Shown here piece by piece: positions 22,016 through 31,727 of a stretch of DNA of 64,000 bases. The notes beneath the pieces are model-generated. The model was given only the letters and a program-made list of their open reading frames with translations. It ran no database searches and was not told where the DNA came from. This DNA comes from Ruegeria sediminis. Its GTDB lineage: Bacteria > Pseudomonadota > Alphaproteobacteria > Rhodobacterales > Rhodobacteraceae. The stretch's first letter is position 1; each line of letters opens with the position of its first letter. The stretch lies in NCBI RefSeq assembly GCF_005938215.1, contig NZ_VCPD01000002.1, forward strand, positions 124,001 through 188,000, written 5' to 3'. Position numbers and translations under genes: made by a program.

Positions 22016-23022
22016 ACTGCTTTCCCCTTGAATAGCCCGGTGGGCTTGAACAACAGCACGATCAGCAGGATCACGAAGCTGACGGCGAATTTGTAGTCCG
22101 TCGACAAAAGCTGAACGAGGCCGGATGGCTCAAGCGTTTCCGGCGCCAGATAGGTCAGTACCTTTTTCCAGGCATAGGTGATCGTCACCTCGGAAAACGC
22201 GATGATGAAGCCGCCCGCGATGGCGCCCAGCGGATTGCCAAGGCCGCCGACAATCGCCGAAGCGAAGATCGGCAGCAGCAACTGGAAATAGACGAAAGGC
22301 TTGAAGCTCTTGTCGAGCCCGTAGAGCACGCCCGCAGTTGTCGCCAGCGCCGCCACGATCAGCCACGTGTACATCACCACCCGCTCGGGGTTGATGCCCG
22401 ACAGAAGCGCCAGATCCTCGTTGTCGGAATAGGCGCGCATCGATTTGCCGGTGCGGGTCTTGTTTAGGAACCAGAACAGCAGGGCCACGGCGATGACGGC
22501 GACGACGACGGTGATCCCCTGTGTCGTCTTGATGGCAAGACCTTCTTCGAGGCCCGTCATCTCCTTGAAGTCGCGCGCCGAGATCAGAAACCTTTCCCCA
22601 TCGGCGAAATTCTGGTCGTCAGGTCCGATGACGAAACGGACGAGGCCGTTGGTGATGAACATCACCCCCATGGAAACGATCACCAGGATGACCGGCTTGG
22701 CCTTCTGTTCACGGTAAAAGCGATAGACTAGCCGGTCGGTGATCAGCACCAGCAACATGCAGCCCAAAATGGCGATCGGCAGGGCCAGCAATGCGGTTGG
22801 CAAAGGACCGAGGCCAACGCCGATGCTTTGCAGCCACCACGTTGCGAGAACGGCGATCATCGCACCGAACGCCATGGTGTCGCCATGCGCAAAGTTCGAG
22901 AACCGCAGAATGCCGTAGATCAGCGTCACACCCAGCGCGCCGAGGGCCAACTGGCTGCCATAGGCGATGGCTGGGACAAGAACGAAATTCGAAAGTGCCA
23001 CGAAGGCATTGAGGAAGTCCAT
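22012..23022 (-). CDS. livH: Branched-chain amino acid ABC transporter permease LivH
   Basis: A 336-residue membrane permease. It shows AYGSQLALGALGVTLIYGIL and FSNFAHGDTMAFGAMIAVLA near the N-terminus, and the EAA-like loop TRTGKSMRAYSDNEDLALLSGIN. It ends in PTGLFKGKAV, typical of LivH. It partners with LivM. The stop overlaps livM by 4 bases, and the start lies 3 bases after the livF stop, so translation is coupled. Confidence 0.95.
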   Translation of the reverse strand: MDFLNAFVALSNFVLVPAIAYGSQLALGALGVTLIYGILRFSNFAHGDTMAFGAMIAVLATWWLQSIGVGLGPLPTALLALPIAILGCMLLVLITDRLVYRFYREQKAKPVILVIVSMGVMFITNGLVRFVIGPDDQNFADGERFLISARDFKEMTGLEEGLAIKTTQGITVVVAVIAVALLFWFLNKTRTGKSMRAYSDNEDLALLSGINPERVVMYTWLIVAALATTAGVLYGLDKSFKPFVYFQLLLPIFASAIVGGLGNPLGAIAGGFIIAFSEVTITYAWKKVLTYLAPETLEPSGLVQLLSTDYKFAVSFVILLIVLLFKPTGLFKGKAV

Positions 23023-23025
23023 GTC

Positions 23026-23856
23026 TCAGCCTCCCAGGAAAGATTTGCGCACTTCGGGATCGGCCAAAAGCTCTTTGCCGGTACCGGTATAGGCGTTCTG
23101 CCCCTGAACAAGGACATAGCCTTTGTCGGCGATGGCAAGCGCCTGGCGGGCGTTCTGTTCGACCATGAGGATCGGCAGACCGGTGCGGGCCACTTCGATG
23201 ATCCGGTCGAACAATTCGTCCATCACGATGGGCGAAACGCCTGCGGTCGGTTCGTCAAGCATCAGCACCTTGGGCTTGGTCATCAGCGCACGGCCCACGG
23301 CGACTTGCTGCCGCTGACCGCCGGAAAGCTCTCCGGCGGGCTGGTTGCGCTTTTCCTTCAGGATCGGAAACAGATCGTAGACCTGCTCCATCGTGTCGGA
23401 AAAGTCGTCGGTGCGGATGAAAGCGCCCATTTCCAGGTTCTCCTCGACGGTCATCGAGGTGAAGATGTTCGAAGTTTGCGGCACAAACCCCATGCCTTTG
23501 ACGACGCGATCCTGCGGGCTGAGATTGGTGATGTCCTCGCCATCCAGCCGTACCGAACCCGAACGCACGTCCAGCATGCCGAAGACGGCTTTCATGGCGG
23601 TTGACTTGCCGGCGCCGTTGGGTCCGACGATGACTGCGATTTCGCCCTTGTCCACGGCAATGGTGCAGTCGTGCAGGATGTCAGGACCCTTGCCATAGCC
23701 GCCTGTCATCGAGTCGCCGATCAGGAAGGGGCCGCCGCCAACGTATTGGGTCTTCCCGCTTTTGCGGTGCGCCGGGGTCATGGTGCCCATGCCGGCCTTG
23801 TTGGTGATCGTGGCGTCCTTGTTGCCGTGATCGTCATGATAGGGACTGTCGCTCAT
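23026..23856 (-). CDS. livF: Branched-chain amino acid ABC transporter ATP-binding protein LivF, extended N-terminus
   Basis: A 276-residue ATPase. Walker A is VIVGPNGAGKSTAMKAVFG, the signature LSGGQRQQVAVGRAL, Walker B VLMLDEPTAGVSP, and the H-loop position is LMVEQNARQAL, where LivF proteins have Gln/Asn instead of His. It has an unusual hydrophilic extension of about 45 residues (MSDSPYHDDHGNKDATITNK...) ahead of the core, compared with roughly 235 residues for E. coli LivF. The start overlaps the livG stop (ATGA), which supports the long form; no better internal ribosome site was seen. Confidence 0.93.
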   Translation of the reverse strand: MSDSPYHDDHGNKDATITNKAGMGTMTPAHRKSGKTQYVGGGPFLIGDSMTGGYGKGPDILHDCTIAVDKGEIAVIVGPNGAGKSTAMKAVFGMLDVRSGSVRLDGEDITNLSPQDRVVKGMGFVPQTSNIFTSMTVEENLEMGAFIRTDDFSDTMEQVYDLFPILKEKRNQPAGELSGGQRQQVAVGRALMTKPKVLMLDEPTAGVSPIVMDELFDRIIEVARTGLPILMVEQNARQALAIADKGYVLVQGQNAYTGTGKELLADPEVRKSFLGG

Positions 23857-24641
23857 GACCCGGCCTCCAGCTTGTCCTTGTTCTTCAGCCCCGTGCCCAG
23901 ATAGGCTTCGATCACGTGCTCGTTGGCCTTGATCTCGTCCAGGGTGCCTTCGGCCAAGACCTTGCCTTCGGCCATGCAGATCACCGGGTCGCAGATCTTG
24001 CCGATGAAATCCATGTCGTGCTCGATGACGACGAAGGTATAGCCGCGCTCCTTGTTGAGACGCAGAATGGTGTCGGCAATCGTCATCAGCAGCGTCCGGT
24101 TCACGCCGGCGCCGACCTCGTCGAGGAAGACGATTTTGGCGTCCACCATCATCGTGCGGCCAAGCTCAAGCAGCTTTTTCTGGCCGCCCGAAACCTGACC
24201 GGCCTTGTGGTCGGCGAGGTGTTCGATGGTCAGGAACTCCAGCACCTCGTCGGCCTTTGCCCGCAGCGCGCGTTCCTCGTCGGCGATCCGCTTGCGCCCG
24301 AACCAAGTGTTCCACAGCGATTCACCCGACTGGCTGCCGGGAACCATCATCAGGTTCTCGCGGCAGGTCATCGACGAGAATTCATGCGCGATCTGGAAGG
24401 TGCGCAGAAGTCCCTTGTGAAACAGCTCATGCGGCGGCAGGCCGGTGATGTCCTCGCCATCCATGGTCACCTTGCCGCTGGTCGGCGGCAGGACACCCGC
24501 GATGACGTTGAAAAGAGTGGTCTTTCCCGCTCCGTTCGGACCGATCAGCCCGGTAATGGAGCCTTTGGCGATTTCCAGCGATGCTCCATCCACCGCATGG
24601 AATCCGCCGAAGTGCTTATGCACGTCCTCGACGACGATCAT
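23853..24641 (-). CDS. livG: Branched-chain amino acid ABC transporter ATP-binding protein LivG
   Basis: A 262-residue ATPase. Walker A is GLIGPNGAGKTTLFNVIAG, the signature VSGGQKKLLELGRTM, Walker B KIVFLDEVGAGVNRTL, and the H-loop VVIEHDMDFI. Walker B reads DEVGAGVN where most LivG have DEPxAGLN. I chose ATG 24641 because AGGGGA lies 5 bases upstream; ATG 24659 would place that ribosome site inside the gene. Confidence 0.95.
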   Translation of the reverse strand: MIVVEDVHKHFGGFHAVDGASLEIAKGSITGLIGPNGAGKTTLFNVIAGVLPPTSGKVTMDGEDITGLPPHELFHKGLLRTFQIAHEFSSMTCRENLMMVPGSQSGESLWNTWFGRKRIADEERALRAKADEVLEFLTIEHLADHKAGQVSGGQKKLLELGRTMMVDAKIVFLDEVGAGVNRTLLMTIADTILRLNKERGYTFVVIEHDMDFIGKICDPVICMAEGKVLAEGTLDEIKANEHVIEAYLGTGLKNKDKLEAGS

Positions 24642-24724
24642 GTTTTCCCCTAGCCGCATTGTCTTGCTGCGGCCCTGTTGTTTGTTGCCTCATCCCCTGA
24701 AGAGGTGCGGCCTTTTGTCATTGA

Positions 24725-24753
24725 AACAGCCCGGACACAAGGCCCGGGCTGTT
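24725..24753 (-). terminator. Hairpin between livJ and livG
   Basis: AACAGCCCGG (24725-24734) pairs with CCGGGCTGTT (24744-24753) around a nine-base loop; TTTCAAT follows leftward. It lies 22 bases past the binding-protein stop. It should cut most transcripts after that gene, giving excess binding protein over transporter subunits. Confidence 0.7.
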
Positions 24754-24775
24754 CAGGTTCACGTCGTGGATTGGA

Positions 24776-25957
24776 TCAACGATATTTCGCGGTGGTGATC
24801 TTGCCGCCGTCGATCACGATCTGGCGGTAGTTGCCGGCGCTTTCGCCCGGCCCGATCAGTTCCACTGCGGTCGCGCCGACATAGTCGACGTCGCCGCCGT
24901 CCTTCAGGATCTGCAGCGCCTTCGCCAGTTCGCCGGGATAGATCTTTTCACCCGGTTCGTTGGCGACTTCCATCACCTTTTCCTTGTAGTCGGCCGGGTT
25001 CTTGGAACCGGCGGCTTGCATCGCCAGCATGATCAGCGCGGCCGCGTCGTAGGATTCCGGGGTGAAAGGCGAGGTTGCGTCGAACGCGCCCGCAACAATC
25101 TCCTCATACTTGGCGACGCCGGGGCTGTCGGTGCCGGGGTGCTGACCGGTCGAGCCGTCGATCTCGTCGCCAAAGTTCTCTTCCAGTTTGGAGCCGATCA
25201 TGCCGTCCGGGAAGTGGAACGTGTCGAACGCGCCCGAGTCGATTGCCGCGCGAACGATGCCCGATCCGCCCTGATCGACGTAGCCGGCCACGACCAGGCG
25301 GTCGCCGCCTGCCGCAGCCAGTGCGCCTACTTCGGCCGAATAGTCGGCCTTGCCGTCCTCATGCGCGGCCGAGATGGTCACTTCGCCGCCAGCGGCTTCG
25401 AATGCCTGCTGGAAGCTGTCGGCCAGGCCCTTGCCGTAGTCGTTGTTGGTGTAGGTCAGCGCGACGCTCTTGATGCCTTCCTCGAGCAGCACTTGCGTCA
25501 TGATCTCGCCTTGGCGCGCATCCGAAGGAGCGGTGCGGAAGAACAAGCCGTTGTCTTCGGCATCCGACAGGGCCGGCGAAGTGGCCGAGGGCGAAATCAT
25601 CACCACGCCGTTGGGCACGGCGACGTTCGACAGGATCGCACCGGTGACGCCTGAGCAGTCGGCGCCCATGATGCCGTCCACCTTGTCCGACGTGACCAGA
25701 CGTTCTGCAGCGGCGGTCGCGGCGCCCGCGTCAACGCAGGTCGAGTCCGCGCGGACCGAGGTCACGGTCGCGCCGTCCAGAAGCAGACCGCTGTCGGTAA
25801 CTTCCTTCATCGCCAGTTCCGCACCGTCGGCCATGGACGGGGTCAGCGATTCGATGGGGCCGGTGAAGCCGAGGATCACGCCGATCTTGACGTCTTCGGC
25901 CATGGCGGCGCCGGCCATCAGAGCCGTCGCTGCAGTAGCTGTGAGCAGCTTTTTCAT
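24776..25957 (-). CDS. livJ: Branched-chain amino acid ABC transporter substrate-binding protein
   Basis: A 393-residue periplasmic binding protein of the Leu/Ile/Val (type I, PBP1) class. The signal peptide MKKLLTATAATALMAGAAMA is followed by EDVKIGVILGFTGPIESLTP. It contains VDGIMGADCSGVTGAILSNV and ALTYTNNDYGKGLADSFQQA, typical of LivJ-like proteins. It feeds the LivHMGF transporter encoded downstream. An upstream TTG start at 26008 would lack the clean signal peptide. Confidence 0.94.
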   Translation of the reverse strand: MKKLLTATAATALMAGAAMAEDVKIGVILGFTGPIESLTPSMADGAELAMKEVTDSGLLLDGATVTSVRADSTCVDAGAATAAAERLVTSDKVDGIMGADCSGVTGAILSNVAVPNGVVMISPSATSPALSDAEDNGLFFRTAPSDARQGEIMTQVLLEEGIKSVALTYTNNDYGKGLADSFQQAFEAAGGEVTISAAHEDGKADYSAEVGALAAAGGDRLVVAGYVDQGGSGIVRAAIDSGAFDTFHFPDGMIGSKLEENFGDEIDGSTGQHPGTDSPGVAKYEEIVAGAFDATSPFTPESYDAAALIMLAMQAAGSKNPADYKEKVMEVANEPGEKIYPGELAKALQILKDGGDVDYVGATAVELIGPGESAGNYRQIVIDGGKITTAKYR

Positions 25958-26125
25958 ATGGATACTCCCTAGTTGGAACGAAATCGTTCTGATTGAGACC
26001 CTAGGCAAGCTCTTGGGAAAAGAAAAGTCCTAACGCAAACGTGCGTTTGCGCCGCATAACCGATTTGTTTTGTTGGGAATTGAACCTATTTCCGGCACTA
26101 TGACGGGCAAGCGGAGCGAGGTGCA

Positions 26126-27217
26126 ATGCGACTTTTCCAGGTGATTCTTTTCTGCTGCTTCTGCGGGGCGGCCGCCGCGGCCGAGTCGCTGGATACCAGT
26201 CTTGGACCTGTGCAGATCGACAAGGTTGCGGACGGGCTGGATACACCTTGGGCCATTGGCCTATTGCCCGATGGAAGCTTTCTGGTGACCGAGCGTTCCG
26301 GCAACCTCATTCATGTGAAAGACGGTCGGAAGAACCGGGTGGCGGGTGTTCCCAAGGTCTACGCCCGAGGACAGGGCGGATTGCTGGATGTCACCATCCC
26401 GCTCGATTTCGCAAGCACCCGCGAAGTGTTTCTGACCCTCGCCAAACGGCAACGGGGCGGTGCCGGAACCGCAGTGGCGATCGGCCGGCTCAGCGAGAAC
26501 GGGACCCGTCTGACAGATTTGCGCACGATCTTCGAAACGGCACCCGGCGGTTCCGGCGGCCGCCACTTCGGCAGCCGCGTGGTCGAGGCGCCTGACGGGA
26601 CTCTGTTCGTGACGGTCGGCGAGCGGGGCGACCGGCCTTCGGCGCAGGATCGTAGCAACCACAACGGGTCGATTGTCAGGATCAACCGGGATGGATCCGT
26701 GCCCGCGGACAATCCCTTTGCCGGCCAAGCCGGCGTTCGACCCGAGATCTGGTCCTTCGGGCATCGGAACCCGCAGGGAGCCGCGCTGGACCGGAACGGC
26801 CAATTGTGGGTCTCGGAACACGGTGCAAAAGGCGGGGACGAGGTGAATCGCATCCGCAAGGGCGCCAACTATGGCTGGCCGGTGATCTCTTACGGCGTCC
26901 ATTATTCCGGTGCGAGAATCGGCGAGGGAACGTCGAAGCCTGGCATGGAACAGCCCGAATTCTACTGGGATCCCTCAATCGCCCCCTCGGGTCTGATGAT
27001 CTACTCGGGCAAACTGTGGCCCAAGTGGAAGGGGAACTTCTTCGTCGGATCGCTGAAATTCGACTACATCTCACGTCTGACTGGTACTCAGCTGCAAGAG
27101 GCAGAACAGATCAAGGGTCCGGAAACCAAACGCGTCCGGGACATCGTCGAGGCGCCCGACGGATCCATCTGGTTTATTTCGGTCGGGCAGGGGGCCGTCT
27201 ACAGGATGCGCCCGTGA
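26126..27217 (+). CDS. PQQ-dependent sugar dehydrogenase family protein (soluble, YliI/Asd-like)
   Basis: A 363-residue protein with a signal peptide (MRLFQVILFCCFCGAAAAA) and a six-bladed beta-propeller of the GSDH family. Recognisable motifs are LDTPWAIGLLPDGSFLVTER, GGRHFGSRVVEAPDGTLFVT with GERGDR, SFGHRNPQGAALD, WVSEHGAKGGDEVN and GANYGWPVISYG. Relatives oxidise aldoses using PQQ in the periplasm. PQQ synthesis genes are not in the window, and the substrate is unknown. Confidence 0.9.
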   Translation: MRLFQVILFCCFCGAAAAAESLDTSLGPVQIDKVADGLDTPWAIGLLPDGSFLVTERSGNLIHVKDGRKNRVAGVPKVYARGQGGLLDVTIPLDFASTREVFLTLAKRQRGGAGTAVAIGRLSENGTRLTDLRTIFETAPGGSGGRHFGSRVVEAPDGTLFVTVGERGDRPSAQDRSNHNGSIVRINRDGSVPADNPFAGQAGVRPEIWSFGHRNPQGAALDRNGQLWVSEHGAKGGDEVNRIRKGANYGWPVISYGVHYSGARIGEGTSKPGMEQPEFYWDPSIAPSGLMIYSGKLWPKWKGNFFVGSLKFDYISRLTGTQLQEAEQIKGPETKRVRDIVEAPDGSIWFISVGQGAVYRMRP

Positions 27218-27224
27218 ACCATCG

Positions 27225-28229
27225 TCAGATCGACAGGCGCGCTCCTTGCGTTCCGCGCTCGCGGTAGGGGGTGGTGTTGTAATGCGCCCGGTAGCATTTC
27301 GAGAAATGCGACGGGCTGGCAAAGCCGCAGGCCAGCGCCACGTTGATGACGCTCATGTCCGTCTGCATCAGCAGGTTGCGCGCCTTCTGCAGCCGTAGTT
27401 CCATGTAGTACCGTTTTGGCGACCGGTTCAGATAGCGGCGGAACAATCTTTCAAGCTGCCGGGTGGACATTCCCACATCCTTGGCGAGGATCGCTGGTGA
27501 GATCGGTTCCTCGATGTTCTTTTCCATCATCTGGATGACCTGGCTCAGCTTGGGGTGACGCACGCCGATGCGGGTCGGGGTGGACAGGCGTTGCGTGTCC
27601 TGGTCGGTCCGGATCGAGGAATAGATCATCTGATCGGCCACGGCATTTGCCAGTTCTTCGCCGAAATCGTCCGCGATGATCTTCAGCATGAGGTCGATCG
27701 AAGAGGTACCGCCCGCCGTTGTCATCCGGTTGCCGTCGATCAGGAAAACCGATTTCGTCAGTTCGACATTTTCGAACTCTTCGATGAAGCTGTCGGCGTT
27801 TTCCCAGTGGATCGTCGCCCGCTTGCCATCCAGCAGCCCGGCTTTCGCCAGCACATGCGCGCCCGTGCAAAGCCCGCCGATGCGGATGCCCTTGCGCGCT
27901 TCGCGGCGCAGCCAGTTCAGCATCTTCTTGGTAGCCGCTTTTTGCACATCCACGCCGCCGCAGACCAGCACGACATCCTCGCGCGACAGATCCGCCAGGT
28001 CGTCGTCGAGGTTGAAGGACGTGCCTGCCGAGCAATAGGCCAGATCACCGCCTTCACCGACCAGTTGCCAGTCGTACAGCTTCTTGTCCGCCATCCGGTT
28101 CGCGATGCGGAGGCTGTCCAGTGCCGAGGCGAAGGACAGCATCGAAAACTTGTCCAGCAAGACAAAGATGAAACGGCGCGGTTTGGCCGCCGTGTTTTCC
28201 ACTTCGACAACTTGGCGTTGCTCTCTCAT
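27225..28229 (-). CDS. GlxA-family transcriptional regulator (DJ-1/PfpI plus AraC HTH)
   Basis: A 334-residue regulator. Residues about 18-190 are a DJ-1/PfpI-like domain (RFIFVLLDKFSMLSFASALD, then VVLVCGGVDVQKA and GLCTGAHVLAKAGLLDGKRA), whose Cys in GLCTGAH occupies the nucleophile-elbow position. Residues about 225-325 are an AraC HTH (LAKDVGMSTRQLERLFRRYL, then NVALACGFASPSHFSKCYR). Relatives such as GbdR control carnitine and betaine catabolism in other bacteria; no such target is visible here. ATG 28229 is preceded by AAGGAC. It diverges from the DAHP synthase gene. Confidence 0.9.
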   Translation of the reverse strand: MREQRQVVEVENTAAKPRRFIFVLLDKFSMLSFASALDSLRIANRMADKKLYDWQLVGEGGDLAYCSAGTSFNLDDDLADLSREDVVLVCGGVDVQKAATKKMLNWLRREARKGIRIGGLCTGAHVLAKAGLLDGKRATIHWENADSFIEEFENVELTKSVFLIDGNRMTTAGGTSSIDLMLKIIADDFGEELANAVADQMIYSSIRTDQDTQRLSTPTRIGVRHPKLSQVIQMMEKNIEEPISPAILAKDVGMSTRQLERLFRRYLNRSPKRYYMELRLQKARNLLMQTDMSVINVALACGFASPSHFSKCYRAHYNTTPYRERGTQGARLSI

Positions 28230-28399
28230 GATGGATTGTCCTTGGTTCGGCGTTTCCCGTGCCCGGGAGCGGCTGCAAATATGGCAGACAACATGCTCAG
28301 AGCTTGTTTGCGGCGTCAAGAGGCGCAAATCGGATATGGTCACTTACTCTGGCATTTTGTATAGAGACCCCCTGAAATACCTCAGCGGAGATTTGAGCT

Positions 28400-29770
28400 A
28401 TGACCGAGTGGCAAAAAACGAACTGGCGCAGCAAGCCGCGGGTTCAGATGCCCGACTATACCGATCCGGCCGCATTGGCCCAGGTCGAGGCGCAGCTTTC
28501 CAAGTATCCGCCGCTGGTTTTTGCCGGTGAAGCACGGCGTCTGAAACGCCATCTTGGGGCCGCCGGGCGTGGCGAGGCTTTTCTGCTGCAAGGTGGCGAT
28601 TGTGCCGAAAGCTTCGATCAGTTCAGCGCCGACGCGATCCGCGACACGTTCAAGGTGATGCTGCAGATGGCGATGGTGCTGACCTATGGCGCCAAGGTGC
28701 CGGTGATCAAGGTGGGCCGCATGGCCGGCCAATTCGCCAAGCCGCGCAGCGCGCCGACCGAGGTGGTCGAAGGCGTCGAACTGCCGAGCTACCGCGGAGA
28801 CATCATCAACGAGCTGGCCTTCACGCCCGAGTCCCGGTTGCCCGACCCCAAGAAGATGCTTCAGGCCTACACCCAGGCGGCCGCGACACTGAACCTGCTT
28901 CGCGCCTTTTCGACCGGTGGCTTTGCGGACATGAGCCGGGTGCATTCGTGGACGCTGGGCTTCACCGACGAACAGGACGTGCAGAAGTACTCCGAGATCG
29001 CCGACCGTATTCAGGACACGATCGACTTCATGGGCGCGGCCGGCATCACCGCCGACACGACGCACGAGTTCTCGACGGTCGAGTTCTACACAAGCCACGA
29101 AGGTCTGTTGCTTGAATACGAAGAGGCGCTGACCCGCCTTGATTCCACCTCTGGCAACTGGCTTGCAGGCTCGGGTCACATGCTGTGGATCGGCGACCGC
29201 ACTCGTCAACCCGACGGCGCGCATGTGGAATTCTGCCGCGGCGTTCTGAATCCCATCGGTCTGAAATGCGGCCCCACGACCACCGCCGAGGATCTCAAGA
29301 TCCTGATGTCCAAGCTGAACCCCGAAAACGAAGAAGGGCGCCTGACCCTGATCGCGCGTTTCGGGGCCGGCAAGGCGGGCGAGCATCTGCCCCGTCTGAT
29401 CAAAGCGGTCAAGGAAGAGGGCGCTACCGTCACCTGGGTCTGCGATCCGATGCACGGCAATACCATCAAGTCGGCCACCGGTTACAAGACCCGGCCGTTC
29501 GATGCAGTGCTGCGCGAAGTGCGTGACTTCTTCAGCGTGCACCAGGCCGAGGGCACCGTCCCCGGCGGTGTGCATTTCGAAATGACCGGGCTAGACGTGA
29601 CCGAATGCACTGGCGGTGTCCGTGCTGTGACCGAAGAGGATCTTTCGGACCGCTACCATACCGCGTGCGATCCGCGTCTGAACGCCAGCCAGTCGCTGGA
29701 ACTGGCGTTTCTGGTTGCCGAAGAACTCACGAACCTGCGCCGAGAACGCGACAAGCGGGCGGCAGGCTGA
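28400..29770 (+). CDS. Class II 3-deoxy-7-phosphoheptulonate (DAHP) synthase
   Basis: A 456-residue plant-type enzyme for the first step of the shikimate pathway (phosphoenolpyruvate plus erythrose-4-phosphate). The start [35 protein letters not shown] and the metal and substrate residues in [37 protein letters not shown] and [16 protein letters not shown] are all present. There is no fused chorismate mutase domain. It works upstream of AroQ, encoded near 57 kb. An intrinsic terminator follows. Confidence 0.95.
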   Translation: MTEWQKTNWRSKPRVQMPDYTDPAALAQVEAQLSKYPPLVFAGEARRLKRHLGAAGRGEAFLLQGGDCAESFDQFSADAIRDTFKVMLQMAMVLTYGAKVPVIKVGRMAGQFAKPRSAPTEVVEGVELPSYRGDIINELAFTPESRLPDPKKMLQAYTQAAATLNLLRAFSTGGFADMSRVHSWTLGFTDEQDVQKYSEIADRIQDTIDFMGAAGITADTTHEFSTVEFYTSHEGLLLEYEEALTRLDSTSGNWLAGSGHMLWIGDRTRQPDGAHVEFCRGVLNPIGLKCGPTTTAEDLKILMSKLNPENEEGRLTLIARFGAGKAGEHLPRLIKAVKEEGATVTWVCDPMHGNTIKSATGYKTRPFDAVLREVRDFFSVHQAEGTVPGGVHFEMTGLDVTECTGGVRAVTEEDLSDRYHTACDPRLNASQSLELAFLVAEELTNLRRERDKRAAG

Positions 29771-29792
29771 GGCACACAAGACGACAGCAATG

Positions 29793-29823
29793 CGGCGGGC
29801 TTTTGAGCCCGCCGTTTTTTTTT
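29793..29823 (+). terminator. Terminator of the DAHP synthase gene
   Basis: CGGCGGGC pairs with GCCCGCCG around the loop TTTTGA, followed by nine T residues. A textbook intrinsic terminator 22 bases past the stop. Confidence 0.93.
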
Positions 29824-29907
29824 GACCGCAGATTAGCAAGAAGTCGGGGCCGAGCCTGAATTGGCGAATTCGCGTGGCGATCTAATACTGTTTTTCAGGT
29901 CACCCGA

Positions 29908-30588
29908 TCAATCGTCGCGCGAAATCACCAGACGAAGATGAGTGGCGGGTCGCTCGAACGTTCCCTGCTCCTCGGCGAAGCCCGTCACTGGCTGTTGCTG
30001 ATCGGCCCTTTTCTGCTGGATGCTGGCCAGATCCCTGATCCGGCACTGGTCGAGGGCAAATTTGCAAGGTGTCTTGTCAGGCATGCCGTCCGCCACCAGA
30101 ACCCCAAGAATTCGGCTGACATCCCCCAGATCGCTTTTCAAAGGCAAAAGGATCATGCGCGCTTCCAGCCGCGCCCGGCCCAGTGGTTGCTTCGAAGTCA
30201 CCTCTACCTCGCCGATCGCCGGGGCGTCGAAAAGCCGTTCCAGCATGGTCTCGACCTCTTTTCGCGCGCTGGCAGTGAAGAATGCGGTCAACGGCATTCC
30301 GCGGACTTCCATACCCGCCAATTGGCACAGGTGGTTTCCCGCCAACCGAAAACGTGCAATGCCGGGCGCGATCCGTTCCAGGATGAACGTGTATTCCAGG
30401 ATGTTCTCAAGGCCGCGCGGGTCGATATCGGCTCTTTTCGGAACCCCGTCACCGGTCAGAAGTGCGGTCCAATAGGCTTCGGCCTGACGAATTGGGGACA
30501 GGCTGCGTCCACTGCGGAACCTTTCCATCGCGACGATCTTCCCCTTCCTAGAACCGGGGCAATTCCCAAAGAAGTTTCTCATCTTCAT
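29908..30588 (-). CDS. PAS-domain protein (PAS_5 type)
   Basis: A 226-residue soluble protein without effector domain. The central part (PIRQAEAYWTALLTGDGVPK, then LENILEYTFILERIAPGIAR, FRLAGNHLCQLAGMEVRGMP and LLPLKSDLGDVSRILGVLVA) fits the PAS_5 fold common in alphaproteobacteria. It is a sensor or adaptor; ligand and partner are unknown. The start could be ATG 30588 (MKMRNFFGNC) or ATG 30528 (MERFRSGRSL); relatives often begin at the second. Confidence 0.75.
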   Translation of the reverse strand: MKMRNFFGNCPGSRKGKIVAMERFRSGRSLSPIRQAEAYWTALLTGDGVPKRADIDPRGLENILEYTFILERIAPGIARFRLAGNHLCQLAGMEVRGMPLTAFFTASARKEVETMLERLFDAPAIGEVEVTSKQPLGRARLEARMILLPLKSDLGDVSRILGVLVADGMPDKTPCKFALDQCRIRDLASIQQKRADQQQPVTGFAEEQGTFERPATHLRLVISRDD

Positions 30589-30818
30589 TGCCCTTGTTCC
30601 GACTGGCCGTTGAATGTCCTGGCCTTGCTGCCGTCGGGTGTGGCGACACGGTAGATGCTTCAACTTTCAGCCTGACACGGGTTAATTCAATTTTGGAGCA
30701 AATATTTAACGATTGGTTAACCGAAGCGGATTCAGAGCAAAGACTTGCCCTGCGGGGGCGGATGGCATTAGGTGCTGCAACCGTGGCCGAAGGTGTGGGC
30801 GGCGGGGAAAGGGCAGGA

Positions 30819-31709
30819 ATGATCAGATCCATGACAGGTTTCGCCTCGGGCAAGGGCGAATTCGGAGCCCACAGCTGGAGCTGGGAACTGCGCAGCGTGA
30901 ACGGCAAGGGGCTGGATCTGCGCCTGCGCGTGCCCGATTGGCTGGAAGGGCTGGAATCCGCGCTGAGAGGCGAATTGTCCAAGGCGTTGAACCGCGGCAA
31001 TGTCACTTTGTCGTTGCGCCTGACCCGAAGCGAGGACGCCGCGGCGTTGTCGCTGAACAAGGACGCGCTTGCCGCCGCGCTGGATGCGCTGGCCGAAGCC
31101 GAGAGGCTGGCGGAGGATCGCGGAGTTGCGCTCGCGCCGTCGCGCGCGGCCGATCTTTTGGGGTTGCGCGGCATGCTTGACGCCGGAGCCGAAGCCGACG
31201 ACGCCGCACCTCTGGTCGAACGGCTGAAAGCCGAATTCGGGCCTCTGGTGCGCGCATTTCTGGACATGCGCGAAACGGAAGGCGAGGCGCTTTCCACGGT
31301 TCTTCGCGCTCAACTCGAACTGGTCGACGCGCTGACCCGTCAGGCTGCGGAACTGGCCGAGAGCCGCAAGGCGCAGATGGCGGACAATCTTCGGAGCAAT
31401 CTGGCGCGTGTCCTCGACAATCTCGAAGGCGCCGATCCCGACCGGGTGGCGCAGGAACTTGCCCTGATCGCGGTCAAGGCGGACATCACGGAAGAAATCG
31501 ACCGGCTCGCAGCCCATGTGGCGGCGGCGCGCAAACTGATTGACCAAGGCGGCCCGGTCGGGCGCAAGCTGGACTTTCTAATGCAGGAGTTCAATCGCGA
31601 GGCCAACACGCTGTGTTCGAAAGCGCAGAATGCCGAGTTGACGGCAATTGGTCTCGAACTCAAGGCGGTGATCGACCAGATGCGCGAACAGGTTCAGAAC
31701 GTCGAATAA
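30819..31709 (+). CDS. yicC: YicC-family protein (endoribonuclease-like stress protein)
   Basis: A 296-residue protein with the family hallmarks IRSMTGFASGKGEF at the N-terminus and the C-terminal DUF1732 part EEIDRLAAHVAAARKLIDQG plus KLDFLMQEFNREANTLCSKA. YicC in E. coli has been linked to RNA turnover and is paired with gmk in many genomes, as here (18-bp gap). ATG 30819 was chosen for GGGCAGGA upstream and the family start; the longer frame to 30588 has no support. An AT-rich 230-bp promoter region precedes it. Confidence 0.92.
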   Translation: MIRSMTGFASGKGEFGAHSWSWELRSVNGKGLDLRLRVPDWLEGLESALRGELSKALNRGNVTLSLRLTRSEDAAALSLNKDALAAALDALAEAERLAEDRGVALAPSRAADLLGLRGMLDAGAEADDAAPLVERLKAEFGPLVRAFLDMRETEGEALSTVLRAQLELVDALTRQAAELAESRKAQMADNLRSNLARVLDNLEGADPDRVAQELALIAVKADITEEIDRLAAHVAAARKLIDQGGPVGRKLDFLMQEFNREANTLCSKAQNAELTAIGLELKAVIDQMREQVQNVE

Positions 31710-31727
31710 TAACGGGAACGAAACGAC

